Numbered from the stretch's first letter, positions 1 to 12,300 are shown. The stretch: DNA of 64,000 nucleotides from Byssothecium circinans (GCA_010015675.1 ML976977.1:1381456-1445455), one strand, 5' to 3'. Made by a program: numbers and translations. Notes: generated from the sequence alone by a model not told the origin.

Positions 1-204
1 CCATTGTACGAGAAAGTCTTCTTGTTGTGGAGTTAATCGCTGCTGGTATACGTGGCTGTTTTGGTTGCTCTGTACACCGCGTATACGCGTTGAGAGCGTC
101 GATTGCGGGATGTTGTAGGCCTTTGCAGCAGCTCGTTGGCTGCGAAAAACACCAGAATTAAGATCGTCAATAGCTGCTAGAATAGCTGCTTCACGGGTAT
201 CCAT
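1..204 (-). CDS. pogo-like transposase, N-terminal 68 residues (cut by window edge)
   Basis: The reverse complement starts with ATG at 204 and stays open to base 1, giving 68 codons. The translation begins MDTREAAILAAIDDL and goes on with SQRAAAKAYNIPQSTLSTR, which is the helix-turn-helix psq-type DNA-binding domain of fungal pogo/Fot1-type transposases. It is followed by QRLTPQQEDFLVQW, the start of the CENP-B/Tc5-type second DNA-binding domain. The catalytic DDE domain would lie left of the window. No stop codon or frameshift is visible in the part present, so this copy could be young. The family assignment rests on motif recognition only; whether the full element is intact cannot be seen. 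Confidence 0.85.
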   Translation of the reverse strand, partial: MDTREAAILAAIDDLNSGVFRSQRAAAKAYNIPQSTLSTRIRGVQSNQNSHVYQQRLTPQQEDFLVQW

Positions 205-296
205 TTTGGGTGGCTGGGTGATGAGAAATCACGAGTGGTGAGCGAGGTGTTGAGTTTTGGCAAGTGATCAGCATCCCTGGGTGATCAGGAACCCTG
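1..296 (-). mobile_element. right end of a pogo/Tc1-mariner-type DNA transposon
   Basis: The transposase N-terminus is followed outward by about 90 bp that ends in ...ACCCTG at 296, next to a TA at 297-298. TA is the target duplication of this superfamily. The outer end carries a short internal direct repeat (TGATCAG at 265-271 and 282-288), as often seen in transposase-binding ends. The other terminus lies outside the window, so the inverted repeat cannot be confirmed and the exact boundary is inferred. Confidence 0.55.
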
Positions 297-639
297 TACG
301 CTAGCTTAACTGGAGAGGCCGAGCTGCGCGCCCACAAACTCCTCTACCAACATTTGAACAACCACATCCTAAGGTAGTTAAGTAGCGAAACATCTAGATC
401 GGGTTTAAGAATATTAGCTTCAGGTTATTTACTTCAGCTAGCAATCATTATCTATCTTTACTTATAATTAACCCACATCGGCTATTTACCCAATAATGCT
501 ACGCTATTGAATGAAACATCGCTTGTAAAAGTATATAAAAACAGCGATCCTTAATATGTCAGCGTTTCTGTACAAGGAAAATTGAGTACCAGGCTATGCG
601 TCTCAACATGCAGTGGTTTGCAGGCGTATCTCAGCTCAG
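297..639. other. AT-rich intergenic stretch, no gene seen
   Basis: From about 370 to 600 the DNA becomes AT-rich and TpA-rich, with many stops in all frames and a TATAAAA at about 535. This looks like RIP-degraded sequence beside the transposon. Nothing coding can be supported. Confidence 0.5.
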
Positions 640-990
640 CTAGTTGATCTCGCCCGTGTGGGCACCATGCTCCTCTTCCATTCCCAGTTGCCTACAAGTA
701 AGAGAAGTAGGTTCAGGAGCATAACTATAGTGGTACAATCTTAGATCCTAGGGATTGCAAGCAGCTTAAATAGTTATCGGGCCTTTGTTCATAAGTGTAT
801 ACTCGAATATTCTGCTTCTCAGCTCTTCGGGGAGTTCAAGAAAGGGGCAGCGATTGGCCAGTGTCTCGAGGGAAGAAAGCCAGTACAGTGTCCCGGCTGG
901 CTCCCTGCTTGGGTGGCAATCAGGACGAGGAAGGTTAAGTCGTAGCCCATGATGTGACGGCTCCTGATGCTGGCCATAGGGACCCGCCAT
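640..990 (-). pseudogene. relic of an F-box-like/2EXR domain gene with in-frame stops
   Basis: On the minus strand one frame reads from ATG at 990 through CPFLELPEELRSRIFEYTL, the hallmark of the fungal F-box-like/2EXR family (LPxELRxxIxEYxL). It continues past TAA at 766-768 and TAG at 748-750 into PEPTSLTCRQLGMEEE, which matches the family's next conserved element (LLxTCRQxxxEA), and ends at a TAG at 640-642. Both internal stops are explained by C-to-T changes in CAA and CAG codons on the coding strand, the pattern expected from RIP. The rest of the gene is not recognisable. The open part could be misannotated as a 74-residue gene. Confidence 0.6.
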
Positions 991-3914
991 CTTCTGTCGT
1001 TATTTTCGTGACAGTATGTGAATTGCAGCGGAGAAAGGATCAATAAACAAGGAAGAAGGTACTCTACAAGTCAGCAAAGCTCATTCGAAGTGGTGTCGGT
1101 GCGGACCGTCTTGGACAGTAAACGGCGAGGGATCAGCCACACCCTGCAGTATTCACCTTTAAAACCCCCACCTTGGAAATATTCGCCGCACTTCTTAAGA
1201 TTCCTTGCTGGCAGTGTCCGTGGAGAAAGTGAAGTTAGCCTGGCGATGTCACCTCGAGCTGAAGCAAGGTGCGCAGAACCTAACAATCTTCGGCGAAGGC
1301 AGGAGCACATCAATTTTTGATAGGGAAGGAGCTCTGTGCCTCATTTTCGGATAGGCCAGCTTTCTCAAGGCACGAATACAAAACGAGTCTCAGCCCGGGG
1401 CAATGGCAGTGAATCCTTCGATTTCGGCGTTGTGGGTTTTTTCCTCAACGGATATGTCGCGCGCCTCGGTTTACTTTTCATCCACTACCACTCCTCAATA
1501 AATAACTCTTCTCCAGAACCTGCCCTATATCCACCTCCATCTCTTCAACCCGCCAGTAGACGGATCTACACGGTATGTTGAGCATCTATCCCTAGCGAAA
1601 CCACTTGGTCAACCTCGAACCATGGAGAAACCCCAAAATCCCAAAATCCCACAAACATCGAAGCAAAGGAAAAGCAGATACACATACCAATTATCTCAAG
1701 TCTGAATAACAGAAAAGGCAGCGAAATTCCACATACATACAGTTCGCTCTCTTCAAACTTCAGCTATATGCGGATAACGTCAGCACAAAGATCGACCATT
1801 CAATATACCACCGGAAGTAGATAGAACTGGATGTATCTTCAGAAGCAACCAACCGTCACACTTCCCTTTCCACATCCACCTCCAGAGCCCAAGGCCCCGA
1901 AATACCACCTTCACCGCCTGGCCGCATCAACCAGTCTCACCTAGGCAGCGGCCAGCCCAGCCCCTCTGACCTACCTCGCATCGCATGGCAATATGCACCA
2001 CACCGCGTATCCAAACCACCGTCCCCAGCCTCGCCCTCCCCAAATCCATCCAGGCCCAGCAAAGCAAGGCAGCTAGCTCCTCATCCCCAAAACCGTCCCA
2101 TCATCAGCCCGTCACCACCTCCCATCCACGACCGAGACCATCACGGCCCCGCGCCCCGCCCAAGGAATCCAAGCCCGCCCCAAAAAAACCACTTAAGAAC
2201 ACGTAACCACGGTGTCGCGCCAGCACATGATACCCGCCAGCCGGTCAGAAACCATAGCTGCGCCTAAAGCGGGTCCCTTAGACCTAAACGAGTAAAGCGC
2301 CGACGCGGTATACGCCCCAAGCCGCTTTTTTCGAAACTCTGGGCACCGCAGCGAAACTTTTTTGGCCTCTGCTGCTGCGGGCAACTGAGAATGGCAACCG
2401 ATGATCGAGGAGATAATAGTGAAAGCGAGTGTGATGGATTGGGTTGGACGGGAGGCATGCCTTGGACGGGGAAGGGCACGGATTGTTTGAGGTGGGACGG
2501 GGTTCAAACTTTACTAGATATCCTGTACTGTGCTTCGGTGGGTGCTCCTCTGTTCGAGATTTCGCATTTGATTTGTGTGGACCTTTCTTTAACTATAAGG
2601 GTTTGGGGATACGCTTCCCCCTTTTTCCCTGTCTATTTTTTTTCTCTTCTTTGCGTTGCCTAGATATTTATTTATTGGCTGGGCTGCTGCCGTCGTGCGT
2701 CTTGCAATTCGTCTATTGCTGCCTGATGAGCTGACCCGACTTGCGAGCTTACGGTACGGTACGGCGTTATGTGTGGGTGGGACGCGGGCCTGCGTCTGCA
2801 CAAGGTATCTTTCTCTTGGTCGGCCGGTCATTCTTACGTCTACACTGACCGCTCGCCCCGCATACTGCCTGCCACTACTCCGTATATTACCTACCTACCT
2901 CCAGGCTCCACTGGCAGCCTTTTTTTTTTTTGGCCCTTCATTCACTGCGAAGCGACCACTCACACACATTCACGTATGCACAAAAGAAGTCATCTTTTCT
3001 TCCACAATTGCTTCAATTCGTCAAAAAAGACTAGCTAATCCGCCGCAGACGCTCCTTCAGAAAGACCAGAACGCATCCCCCTTCCATCCGCTCGCTACTA
3101 CCCGTCGGTCCTCCGTCCACAACGTCCTCGCCAGACAGCCTCGTCCATTCCACGAATGACCCCCCGTTTCGCTCCTCCCGATACAAAAGATTACGGATTA
3201 GTCATTCACGTTTCCTCGAGATCGTCATTGACATCGTGAAGACCCCACCCGGATTACAAGAAAAGAGCCTCGTTAGCGCCTCCGAAGCCGTCATAAGCTG
3301 AGCGTTCCGTCGTGAGCAATGAGATGGGGAAGGAGAAGCATCAGACAAAGGAAAGAAGTGGTGATTCGCTCCAAGAGTATGGGCTAAGAAGAGAAGGACT
3401 GGGAAAAGATAGGGAAAGGTAGAGCTCGTGCAGTGTGTGCGTGCATGTACAAAAGGGGCTATGGGAGAGACGGGTGCTTATCCAAGAAGCCGTCCATGAA
3501 CAAGAGCGTAGCAGATGGTCGGCGTCACGGTGAGCGACGATCGATCCAACCTCAGCCCGTCTCACCGCTTCACCCCCGAATTAGAGAAACAGATGATGGG
3601 CATTATGCGTCCGTCATCGTGGCCATTCTAGCCAGAGAAGTTAAGAGATAAGGAAAGGTCATGCCTCGATCCGCTCAAGTATATCCTCGAAGAAAGGTAA
3701 ACACAGCAAAGAAAAGGCACCCAGTAAAGTAAAAGTATGGACAGACATAAGAGATGCTTTTCGAATTGGAGGATACAGGCCCCAAGCCAAGGCAACTGCC
3801 CCATAAGATGATGACGATAGATGCCCAGATGCAATGCTTGGCGCCCTCAGGCTGCCAATGTTAACGCCGATGATGCAATGCATAACTGTTGCTTGGAAGA
3901 GAAGACAGCCGCAA
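991..3914. other. intergenic, no supported gene
   Basis: About 2.9 kb with several open frames of 70-167 codons on both strands. None has a recognisable motif, a plausible start context and consistent codon use together. The plus strand is pyrimidine-rich around 1850-2210 and 2860-3170, which resembles untranslated leader or promoter DNA. The 3' end of the minus-strand gene that stops at 3915 extends into the right side. Confidence 0.4.
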
Positions 3915-5777
3915 CTAATAGTGAGGCAGGCCGGCAAGACGCTCTTCGAATGATGCAAATGCAGGAGGCTCAAAGCTGTACGACATAGACGCTCGGGGAA
4001 AGGTGTTGCTCGGTCGACCACCAAAAGGCGACCCAAGACGAACAGTTGCTTGTCCCTGGACTTGAGCGGCTGCAGGTGACGTTTGAGGAGGCGAAGCCAT
4101 CGCCGGTGTTGAGACGTTGGCAAAAGGGTTGAACTCGGGCGGGCCGCTGGTCGACAGTGGAAGTCGTCGCGCGCCTTCAACCATGTCGCCCAGGCTGAAG
4201 CCTCGACTGCGAACACGGCGGTGGCTTGACTGAGCCGGAGCTCCAAAGACCTGGTCGATGAAGCTATTGCCACGATTGCGGACCTGCTCCTCGAAATTGT
4301 GAAGTGCTCGTCGCTTGAATGGGCGTGAGATGGGCCGGGGTGCGTGCAACTGCAGAGGTGAACCAAGTCTGGCTGGCTGTGCAGATGGTGCAGGCCATGT
4401 CTGCGCATTGTGCTGGTTCATGCTCACGTCAGTCATTTGGGACATGGTCTGGAACGAGTTGCTCAGTCCGAGCCCAAGACCAATGTGGAGGGACTGCGAC
4501 TTTTGGTGTGCTGATGTTCGCAGACTGGCACGGTCTTCAGCAGGCTGAGGTGCAATATCGCTTGCTAATTGAGACAGGGGGTTTCCGAGCTGCATCGACG
4601 CCGCAGTGCTTGTGGTAAGCGACACATTCATATCGCGAGTGGAGAAGCTCGACACGCCATGCGAGAATGGAGAAGAGAGCCCGCCATGTCTGATCGATAC
4701 GGGTTCTTCTGGTGATGATTGAAATGGCGAAGGCGAACGATGAAGGAGGCGCTGGTAGTGAGCAGAGAGCGTGGGCTTCTGTCGAGCTAGGTACCGCAGT
4801 CGCTTGCGTGTCGACTTTTCGTCGGGGTGTCGGGCATATGGTTTGTTTGCACCGGGGATCGGGGTGCTGCTGCCGCTCTTTGTCGGCTTGATGGTGTCTG
4901 GAGTGCCATTTCGGGAGCCGTAACGAGAGGCTGAGCGCATTTTGGAAATGACCGAGGCAGGTCTTCCGCCTTTCCACGTCCTGCGAGCCAGCCGAGCTAC
5001 ACGATGGCAGACGCCATTCGGTGGAACCGTGCTGGGAAGTGCTTTGAAGGGCGTCACGGTAGGGTCTTGGAGGTACTTCATGTAAGTGACCCAAAGGTGG
5101 TAGTCCATTTCTTCGGTGAAGGTGGCCCTAAGCTTGAGCTTCTTCGGCGGGCGAGGCTGATGGGGAGCCATTGGAGAGTTCAGCTGTGGGTAATTTTGAA
5201 TCGGGCAGAACTCGAAAGGATCCACCATCTCCTCTTCTGGACTTGAACAGCTGCCGCCCATCGAAGGAAATGACCCGAAGCTGCCCCTGGAGGAGATGGA
5301 GGAATCTGAGAAGCCGCCAGAGGAAGTGGGTCGGCTAGAGGTTTCGCTCTGACTGGCATAGTCCTTGCCAGCCCAGTGTTGAGGCTCGTCATAGTTGCTC
5401 AGGCTGCCCATCTGGGCGACGGGTGTTTTGGGGGGCGAGATCATGCGACCAAAGGTGAGAGCTGGCGATAGATATTCACTGTCCAGCGATGGCTGGAGAG
5501 TAGGGAGATGCATTGAGACATCCGAGTGCAGTTCTGGGCCTTCGATGGTGGGAACGGGTTCGCTTGCAGCAGGATCGCTGAGCTCGTTGATGTCGTAGGC
5601 AGGCACAAAGGTGCAGCGGCGGCGGCGGACCTTGAGCATCTGTCGCGGTGGTGGTGGCGGCACAAGCTCGTCGGGTTGCGGTTCAGGCTCCGGCGTGCGC
5701 GGCAGCTGGCCATCTTGATAGTGAAACATGAAGTTTCTAGGAAGCGTAATGGAGAGATGGGGGCGTTCCGACTCCAT
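3915..5777 (-). CDS. conserved fungal protein with TFTEEMDYHLW domain, function unknown
   Basis: Single-exon gene of 620 residues. I chose the ATG at 5777 (MESERPHLSITLPRNF) because the 106 codons open upstream are low-complexity and out of character. Residues about 1-210 are Pro/Ser-rich and disordered. A compact conserved-looking block follows near residues 215-275: KLKLRATFTEEMDYHLW, then LQDPTVTPFKALP, then VCHRVARLARRTWKG. It looks like a Myb/SANT-like helical unit, rich in Trp and basic residues and typical of nuclear proteins. The rest is Ser/Pro-rich, with a basic KSTRKRLRYLARQKP stretch and a hydrophobic, aromatic C-terminus ending AFASFEERLAGLPHY. I recognise this as a conserved ascomycete family by pattern but know no function. 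A chromatin or transcription role is inference from the basic and SANT-like look. Confidence 0.8.
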   Translation of the reverse strand: MESERPHLSITLPRNFMFHYQDGQLPRTPEPEPQPDELVPPPPPRQMLKVRRRRCTFVPAYDINELSDPAASEPVPTIEGPELHSDVSMHLPTLQPSLDSEYLSPALTFGRMISPPKTPVAQMGSLSNYDEPQHWAGKDYASQSETSSRPTSSGGFSDSSISSRGSFGSFPSMGGSCSSPEEEMVDPFEFCPIQNYPQLNSPMAPHQPRPPKKLKLRATFTEEMDYHLWVTYMKYLQDPTVTPFKALPSTVPPNGVCHRVARLARRTWKGGRPASVISKMRSASRYGSRNGTPDTIKPTKSGSSTPIPGANKPYARHPDEKSTRKRLRYLARQKPTLSAHYQRLLHRSPSPFQSSPEEPVSIRHGGLSSPFSHGVSSFSTRDMNVSLTTSTAASMQLGNPLSQLASDIAPQPAEDRASLRTSAHQKSQSLHIGLGLGLSNSFQTMSQMTDVSMNQHNAQTWPAPSAQPARLGSPLQLHAPRPISRPFKRRALHNFEEQVRNRGNSFIDQVFGAPAQSSHRRVRSRGFSLGDMVEGARRLPLSTSGPPEFNPFANVSTPAMASPPQTSPAAAQVQGQATVRLGSPFGGRPSNTFPRASMSYSFEPPAFASFEERLAGLPHY

Positions 5778-8559
5778 GATGACGACGTGCTTCTCTGCAC
5801 TCTGCACGGAATGATGTGCAGTTCTATGCAGGGCGGTGCTCGTGAGAGTTGTTGGCGGGTCTGACAGGTGTTTGGGAGCTGCGAACGCGACTGTGCGTGT
5901 TACACGGCGATCAGGGAAATTGACAAGGTAAAATGAAGCTGGTCGAGCTGTCGCAAGACGGTGCGCACGCTCGGATACGCTTCGGAAGATGTCGCAGCGG
6001 CGTAAAAGGCAAGGAGAGGTCGTGAAAAGGTCGTCGGTTGGTCGGCGCGTAGCTGGCGCTCGCCGCAGCAGCGTGCAAGGCAACAGGGAGCGCAAGGAAA
6101 TCCGCGATGCTGCAGAGCGATAGCCACAAGCGCTGCACGTATTGATCGGGCAGTGCGCGCGGGCAGAGGCAGGGCAGAGGCGGCGTGGTGGTTGTCGCGG
6201 TCGCGGTCGCGATGCGAATTGGCGGTCGGCGGTGTTGAGAGCGCGGGTCGAAGCGACGGCGGCTCGGGCGTCACTCGCAGTCCATCAGGCTCAGCTTCAG
6301 GTCGGTGGCGACGTAGGTAGGCGTTGGACGGAGGCAGAGCACTTGGGTTCCGTAAACACTGGACGGCTGCCTCAGGACGTCGCCGTGGCAGGTGCGACGG
6401 GAGATATCGGCGGTGGGAGAAGGTGCGATCAGTGATGGGGCGGACGCCTGGCAGTGGGAAGGAGCGAGTGCGTGCGGCTGCAGTGTGCACTAGCGGCGCG
6501 CTAAATGGACACGGGGTCCTGCCAAGTCGTGGCCACCACCAGTTGACCCGTGGCGTGCATCGAGACGGTGCACACAACCCCCATCATCATTCAATACCCG
6601 TGGACTCGATTCAATGCCATGGTCCAATTCATTGCCTACGCGTAATTCGTACGCCTGTCCTCGTCTGGCACACGAAGAGCTCCCTCCAGTCGTTGTGTGC
6701 CAGCCGCACGTGAGGGCAGCGGGCTCCCGTCAACGTTTGTACATTGACGCGCCTGGGACGCGTCAACGGCCCCTGCGCTGCTGCAAGAACACTTGTCACG
6801 ACGGTCGACCTCAATTCACACCCACTCCGATCAGACCAATGCCACACCATGCGAGTCTCCTGCGGAGTGCGGCTGTGTTCCATTCTCCACCTCCACTGCG
6901 CTATCTATGGATGTAGCCGTCCGACGCAGAACGAGCTCGTCCAACGGACGCTGTTTTGCCAACTCGACACGTCCGGCACGCGTCACGAAACGCCCTGGCC
7001 TGCGATTCGCTGCATTCGCTGCATCCCCTCCCCCCAACAGCGGTTCATCACCCTCTCACTACTGCACAGCTGTCGAGCAAGCAGCGCAGAATTCTCTCAG
7101 AGCTGCCAGAGGCTGCAGAGGGTGCAGAGGCTGCATCGTCCACCACTTTTTCCCGCTCAACGCCTTCCCCATCTGGCGAGCGACGTTGAGTCTTGCCTTG
7201 CCGCTTTCCTAGAAGTAGTCTCGTTTATCATGCCCTGCAGCTGATCGCACACCAATATTCTTTTTCCGACCAGAGGCTGTCTCGATTCGGCGCCTGACGT
7301 GAGCTTCGTACTCGCCAATTTTCTGATTGGTGCGCACGCTGCATATTTGTAGAACCGCAGCCTATCGGCCTTGGGGACGGCCTCTAGATGTGGAGCTCAG
7401 GGTGTGGAATGTTAATAACCCTATCCACAGCATGACTTGGTCTGATACCCACCGCCAAATGAGTGGAGTCAAGGACCACGAGGTGGTTTCCCCAGCTCCC
7501 CCATCACACACTTGGCCAATATCGATGCACGCTAGCCGGCACAGTGTCTTCAAGATGTACAGCACGTCGAGCACTTGGATGGGCATTGCATATCTTCTAT
7601 TTTCGGCTCACAGGACTGTGTGCCTCGTGGTCCTTCCTCGAATGGGTTCTGCACTGCGCATGCTGATGGTTCGCTAATCGTATACAGGTTCGGCAGCAAT
7701 GGACGCCTCCGCCATTCATCACATGGATAGGTACTCCCCTTCAGTCAGTAACTCAATGCCATTTGGGTTCTCTGCCACCGGTGTGCATCGAAGACGAACG
7801 CCTGGCTTTTCTCTATCCCTTCAATCCTGCATTACCTCTCCATTCATCTTGCCTTGGGTATAGACCTCGCCCGAGACTTTGTAACGTGCAACTTGCAGCC
7901 GAATTACAATCGGCGTGCTATAACCAAACTCAGCTGCATTCAACCCCCCTGTTTTGCCTGCCGATCACTCTTCCCGTAGATGTTGTCAGGTGCCCAGCCT
8001 AGAGGCATTCCATCAAACTCCCTGTGGACGAACGTCCAGATTCACATCCACCAGGACGAACATTTGGAGAGTTGTCACATGCACTGTCTCGAGAGGCAGC
8101 ATACACCCGAATCACAGGAGCGGTGCAATTCCTTCAAGTGCACACACCTTGTCAATTTATCGGTACGGCCTGCTGAGTTTTCCCAATCCACTAGTCGTAC
8201 AAAGCCGATTGGATATTCAGCATCAGACACCGATCGTCTTCAGACTCATTCTAGCGTCGCTTAGAAATTAATTCTGTGGCACTCTGATATACGAAAGCAC
8301 GAGTGCATTTCGAGACGACATTGTATTATTGGGAATTGTGTGCTAGGACTCGAATGTCATTACGAGATGAATCAGGAAGGGTATACAAAGGTGTTTTCGG
8401 GGATGTGTAATTGTGGTGAATCCCACGCCGTTGGTGTTCATGGTTAGTGTTCTAAGAAGGGGAGGGCGTTATGCGCTTGCTAATGGACGAGAAGTGAAAA
8501 TACCCCAGTGGGCGAATTTTGATAGATCATTATCATCACCACAACACCACGATAATACA
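5778..8559. other. intergenic / 5' region of the minus-strand gene, no supported gene
   Basis: About 2.8 kb. The first 800 bp are GC-rich with purine-biased plus-strand sequence and probably hold the promoter and leader of the gene starting at 5777. A (GGTCGC)n-like stretch lies near 6194-6212. Open frames at 6744-7244 overlap one another in several frames and show no domain. Nothing else is supported. Confidence 0.4.
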
Positions 8560-9010
8560 GACAGTCTTTCCTTTGTACGAGACAGTTAAACTATTCTCAC
8601 AGACAGACCTAAACTATTTATTTATTTTGATTACTTAGCACACGCGGTTGAAAGAATTCCCCGTACTCCTAATACTCTCTCACTAAATATCACCTACAAT
8701 AACACGTTAATCGCGCTACTTTTAAATGTAATAAAACATAGAATTATAAAGCCTAGCATGCTCTTTTACATACAAGTAGAAAGAGATTAAAAAAAATTTA
8801 TAATATGTAGAAAAATACAGGGTGAAGTTTTTTAGTGTGCGGCGAATTATTTTAATCGCGTGCTTAGCAATCCAAAGCTCCTCTTTATCCTATCAACCTT
8901 CTTCTAATTACGGGTAGAGTCCTATGCTCTCCCGATACGCATCATCATCAGAGTTAAAAGATGCGTTAGTGGCTTATTTAAGGCATTCAAAGATGCGCTA
9001 AAACTGCGCG
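8560..9010. repeat. AT-rich island, probably RIP-degraded repeat
   Basis: About 450 bp of strongly AT- and TpA-rich DNA with no open frame, in sharp contrast with the GC-balanced flanks. It contains TTAAA/TTTAA runs and an A-tract at about 8790. It is consistent with an old transposable element mutated by RIP, but no element family can be named. It lies about 330 bp upstream of the NACHT-ankyrin gene. Confidence 0.45.
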
Positions 9011-9248
9011 TAATTTGGTGGCACATGCCAGACAATCACCAATTATCAAATCCTACATATTGCATCGCATGTATGAGTTACTGCTAGTTGGCGGGAATTC
9101 ATATTTTGTACTTTTGCCACTTTTTGACGATGACGAAAGGGACCCCTTCGCGCGAGAGGAGTCATCCCACGGCGAGGCAGCCGCGATGGGGGGGTTGACC
9201 AATGACAGCGCTGGTTAGGCATCCTGGCGACGGGGGGGTAGTCAGACA

Positions 9249-9255
9249 ATATAAA
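9249..9255 (+). promoter_or_regulatory. TATA box of the NACHT-ankyrin gene
   Basis: ATATAAA lies 83 bp before the ATG at 9338 and is followed by a pyrimidine-rich leader (CCTCCTCCCATCTCTC and onward), as is usual for fungal core promoters. Confidence 0.6.
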
Positions 9256-9337
9256 CCTCCTCCCATCTCTCTTTTATCTCAATGCACTTCCTTTTCCTTA
9301 TTGTCCGCTTCTTTGAACACCTTCACTGATCCTCCGG

Positions 9338-12300
9338 ATGTCAAACATGGCGCCCTGTTCCAGCAGTGGCAGTGAAGACGCCATCGTCATCGACCGCGAC
9401 GACATCAGCAACTACAATCCCGCCCAGATCCTTCCTGAGGAGCCCAAAGTCATCGAGAAGATCAGAGAATGGCTCAAGCCGACTGATTACTTGCTCGACA
9501 GCGGCGAGTACCACAAGCACCTCGCTTCTCATATGCCCGGAACTGGTGCATGGTTAACTTCCAGCGAGACGTATCGCGAGTGGCTTAATGGAGAAGAGCA
9601 TGGACTACTGTGGATCAAAGGCATACCGGGCTCAGGAAAATCCGTGGTCGCGGCGCATATAATCGACGAGCTTTCGCGTGCACATCCTGGGATCCCCATT
9701 TTGTACTTCTTCTTTCGCCAGATTATTGATGCCAACCATGAGCCTGTTGCACTACTTCGGGATTGGTTGGACCAGATACTCATGTACAGCCCACCGTTGC
9801 AGAAGGCATTGAAGGAGATTTGGAAAGGCGATCGAACCATCAGCAGCCTTTCCATGGAAGACTTGTGGAAGCATCTTCGACTCGGCCTGTCCGGTCTTCA
9901 GGGAAAGGCTTTCTGCGTTGCAGATGCGCTTGACGAAATGGATCAAGGCAACGACGAGTTTCTAAAATCTCTTGCTGTGCTCGGCCAGTGGTGGCCAGAG
10001 AAAGTTAAGGTGCTAATGACTAGTCGTCTTGTACCCAGTATTGAGATTCCTCTCAGGAGGAAGAAGGCGCTCCATATCCGCCTCGATGAGACGGAGGTCG
10101 ATGTGGATATCTCGAGCTATGTGGCGCATGGCTTGAATTCATCTACCATTGCTGCTGATGATCGAGAATTGATAAGAGAAGCCATTCCAGGACGTGCCAA
10201 CGGGCTGTTTCTATATGCGAAGCTCGCCATGGATGCCTTTCTCAAACCAGGAGCTCACGCAAAGACAGTCTTGGAGGCTCTGCCGGCCGATTTGCATGAG
10301 ATGTACACCAATCTCCTCCACGAACACTCCCAAAGATCCGGTGTACCTGCCGGCATTCAACTGTTCATTCTCCAATGGGTGACCCATGCTGCCCGCCCTC
10401 TGCGGCTTCTGGAGGTTGCGGAGATCCTGAATGTGGCCTACCGGCCTGAAGATGAGCGCGATCTAAAAGCTACAAAAGATCTTGTCCGAGCTGCTGCGGG
10501 CCCACTGTTAGAGATTTTGCCCGACGAAACAGTCTCGGTCATCCATCACTCATTCACGGAATACCTGAAATGCACGACGAGATTAGAAGATGACGGTGGC
10601 TACACCATCCTGCGTTTGGGATCCACCAACGGCCGACTAGCTCTCGCTTGCCTTACCTATCTTCAGTCTGGGTGCCTGGATGGCATCAAGGTTACAGAGC
10701 ATCCAGATGATCTTGACCCTGAGATTGCCCACGGTCGCCTTACGCGTTATGGTAACTTTCATGGTCGTGATCACAAGAAGGGTTGGCAAGAGAAACAGCA
10801 GCTGCGGCTCAAACATCCGTTCCTTACATATGCGGTATCAAATTGGCACATCCACGTTGCGAAGTCGATGGCTGCTGGATTTCCACAAGATGATATCAAT
10901 CGCGCTATTGGTCAATTCTTGAACAATGATCATCGCATGAAGGCCTGGCTCAAGCTCCAAGAAGAATGCGATTACAAGGGTGTCACGCGTTTGCATGTCG
11001 CCGCTAGACATGGCCTCACAGACTATGCCGGAACCCTCATAATAGAACAGGCAGATGTTCATGCGGTTGATGAGTTTGGAAGGACACCTATAGCATACGC
11101 AGCAAAGGGTGGCCACGCGGATGTGATTCGGCTCTTGGTCAAAGCTGGCGCGGACCCTGATGTGGACGACGAAGTTGGAGGGTTGAAGCCTCTCCACGAA
11201 GCCGCGAGTGAGAACCACAGTGAAGCCGTTCGTGCTCTGTTGGAGGCTGGAGTCAGCCCACTCACCGGTAAAACGTGTGAAAATCCTGGTAGGACGTGTG
11301 GAAATGCTCCAAGATCAAGAGGCCATACGCCTCTGATGGTATGTCGCGCTTCCAAGTCATTTTTTTAATAACACTGACACTGGACAGTATGCTTGCGATC
11401 ATGGTCACCTCGAAGCTCTTGAGGCATTTCTACCCTTTCTCAAGAATATAGAGATCGTGCATCGAGCTTTAGCCTGGTCTTCCAGATCAAGCCGAGCTAA
11501 ACTTGTTGAGCGTATTCTTCGGCATCCTGGTGTTGATGTTAATGCTAAAGTACGTGGGGATACTGCATTGTTTTTAGCTTGCAAGCGTGCCGACCGAGAT
11601 ACAGTAGTCGTTCTCATAGAGGCTGGTGCAGATCCTACAATTTTGTGTGAGAATCCAGCTGACGAGTTCGCTGGAGGTGGAGGTGGTCGCAGTTGGGAAT
11701 ACTACGCGGCAACAAAGAAAGAGACCCGTGGTTTCACAGCGTTACACGCTCTTTGCAGATCGCAAAGACACGAACTTAGCGACAGCAAGAAGGAACAAGT
11801 CACAGTACTGCAAGAGCTATTCGGTCTCCTTCTACAGAAGGGTGCGAATATCCATCAGAGAACTTATTGCGGAACAACTGCGCTTCATGCAGCTGTCAAC
11901 AATCCTATACTAGTACGACTGCTCCTCGACGCTGGGGCGGATGCGAATGCAGTCGACGATGACGGTCGGACACCAATCCATATGGTTACTGATGCTGAAT
12001 CTCTGGGACTATTAGTCGAGGAGGGCAATGCAGATATCAACAAATTCGATCCACATACCGAACGATCACCTCTGCTTATCATGCTTGGTGGCTACCACAA
12101 AGAGGTCATTCTGAAGCTCCTTGAATATGGACCCGACCTCGGAGTCAAGGACAAAAAGGGTAACAGTCTGCTACACATCGCACTCGGTGGGTGGAATGAC
12201 GATACAACTATTGTCAAAGCAATTCTCGCGGCGGGCGCTGATCCCAATGAGAGGAACCGAGATGGAGAGACCGCAATTCTGCAAATGCCACTGTATAAGA

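Noticed and set aside
2656..3159. 167-codon plus-strand open frame
   Set aside because: It crosses a T-tract and pyrimidine-rich leader-like DNA and has no motif or sensible codon pattern.
5778..6095. 106-codon N-terminal extension of the gene at 3915-5777
   Set aside because: The extension is Arg/Thr/Ala-rich leader-like sequence. The internal ATG at 5777 starts protein-like sequence.
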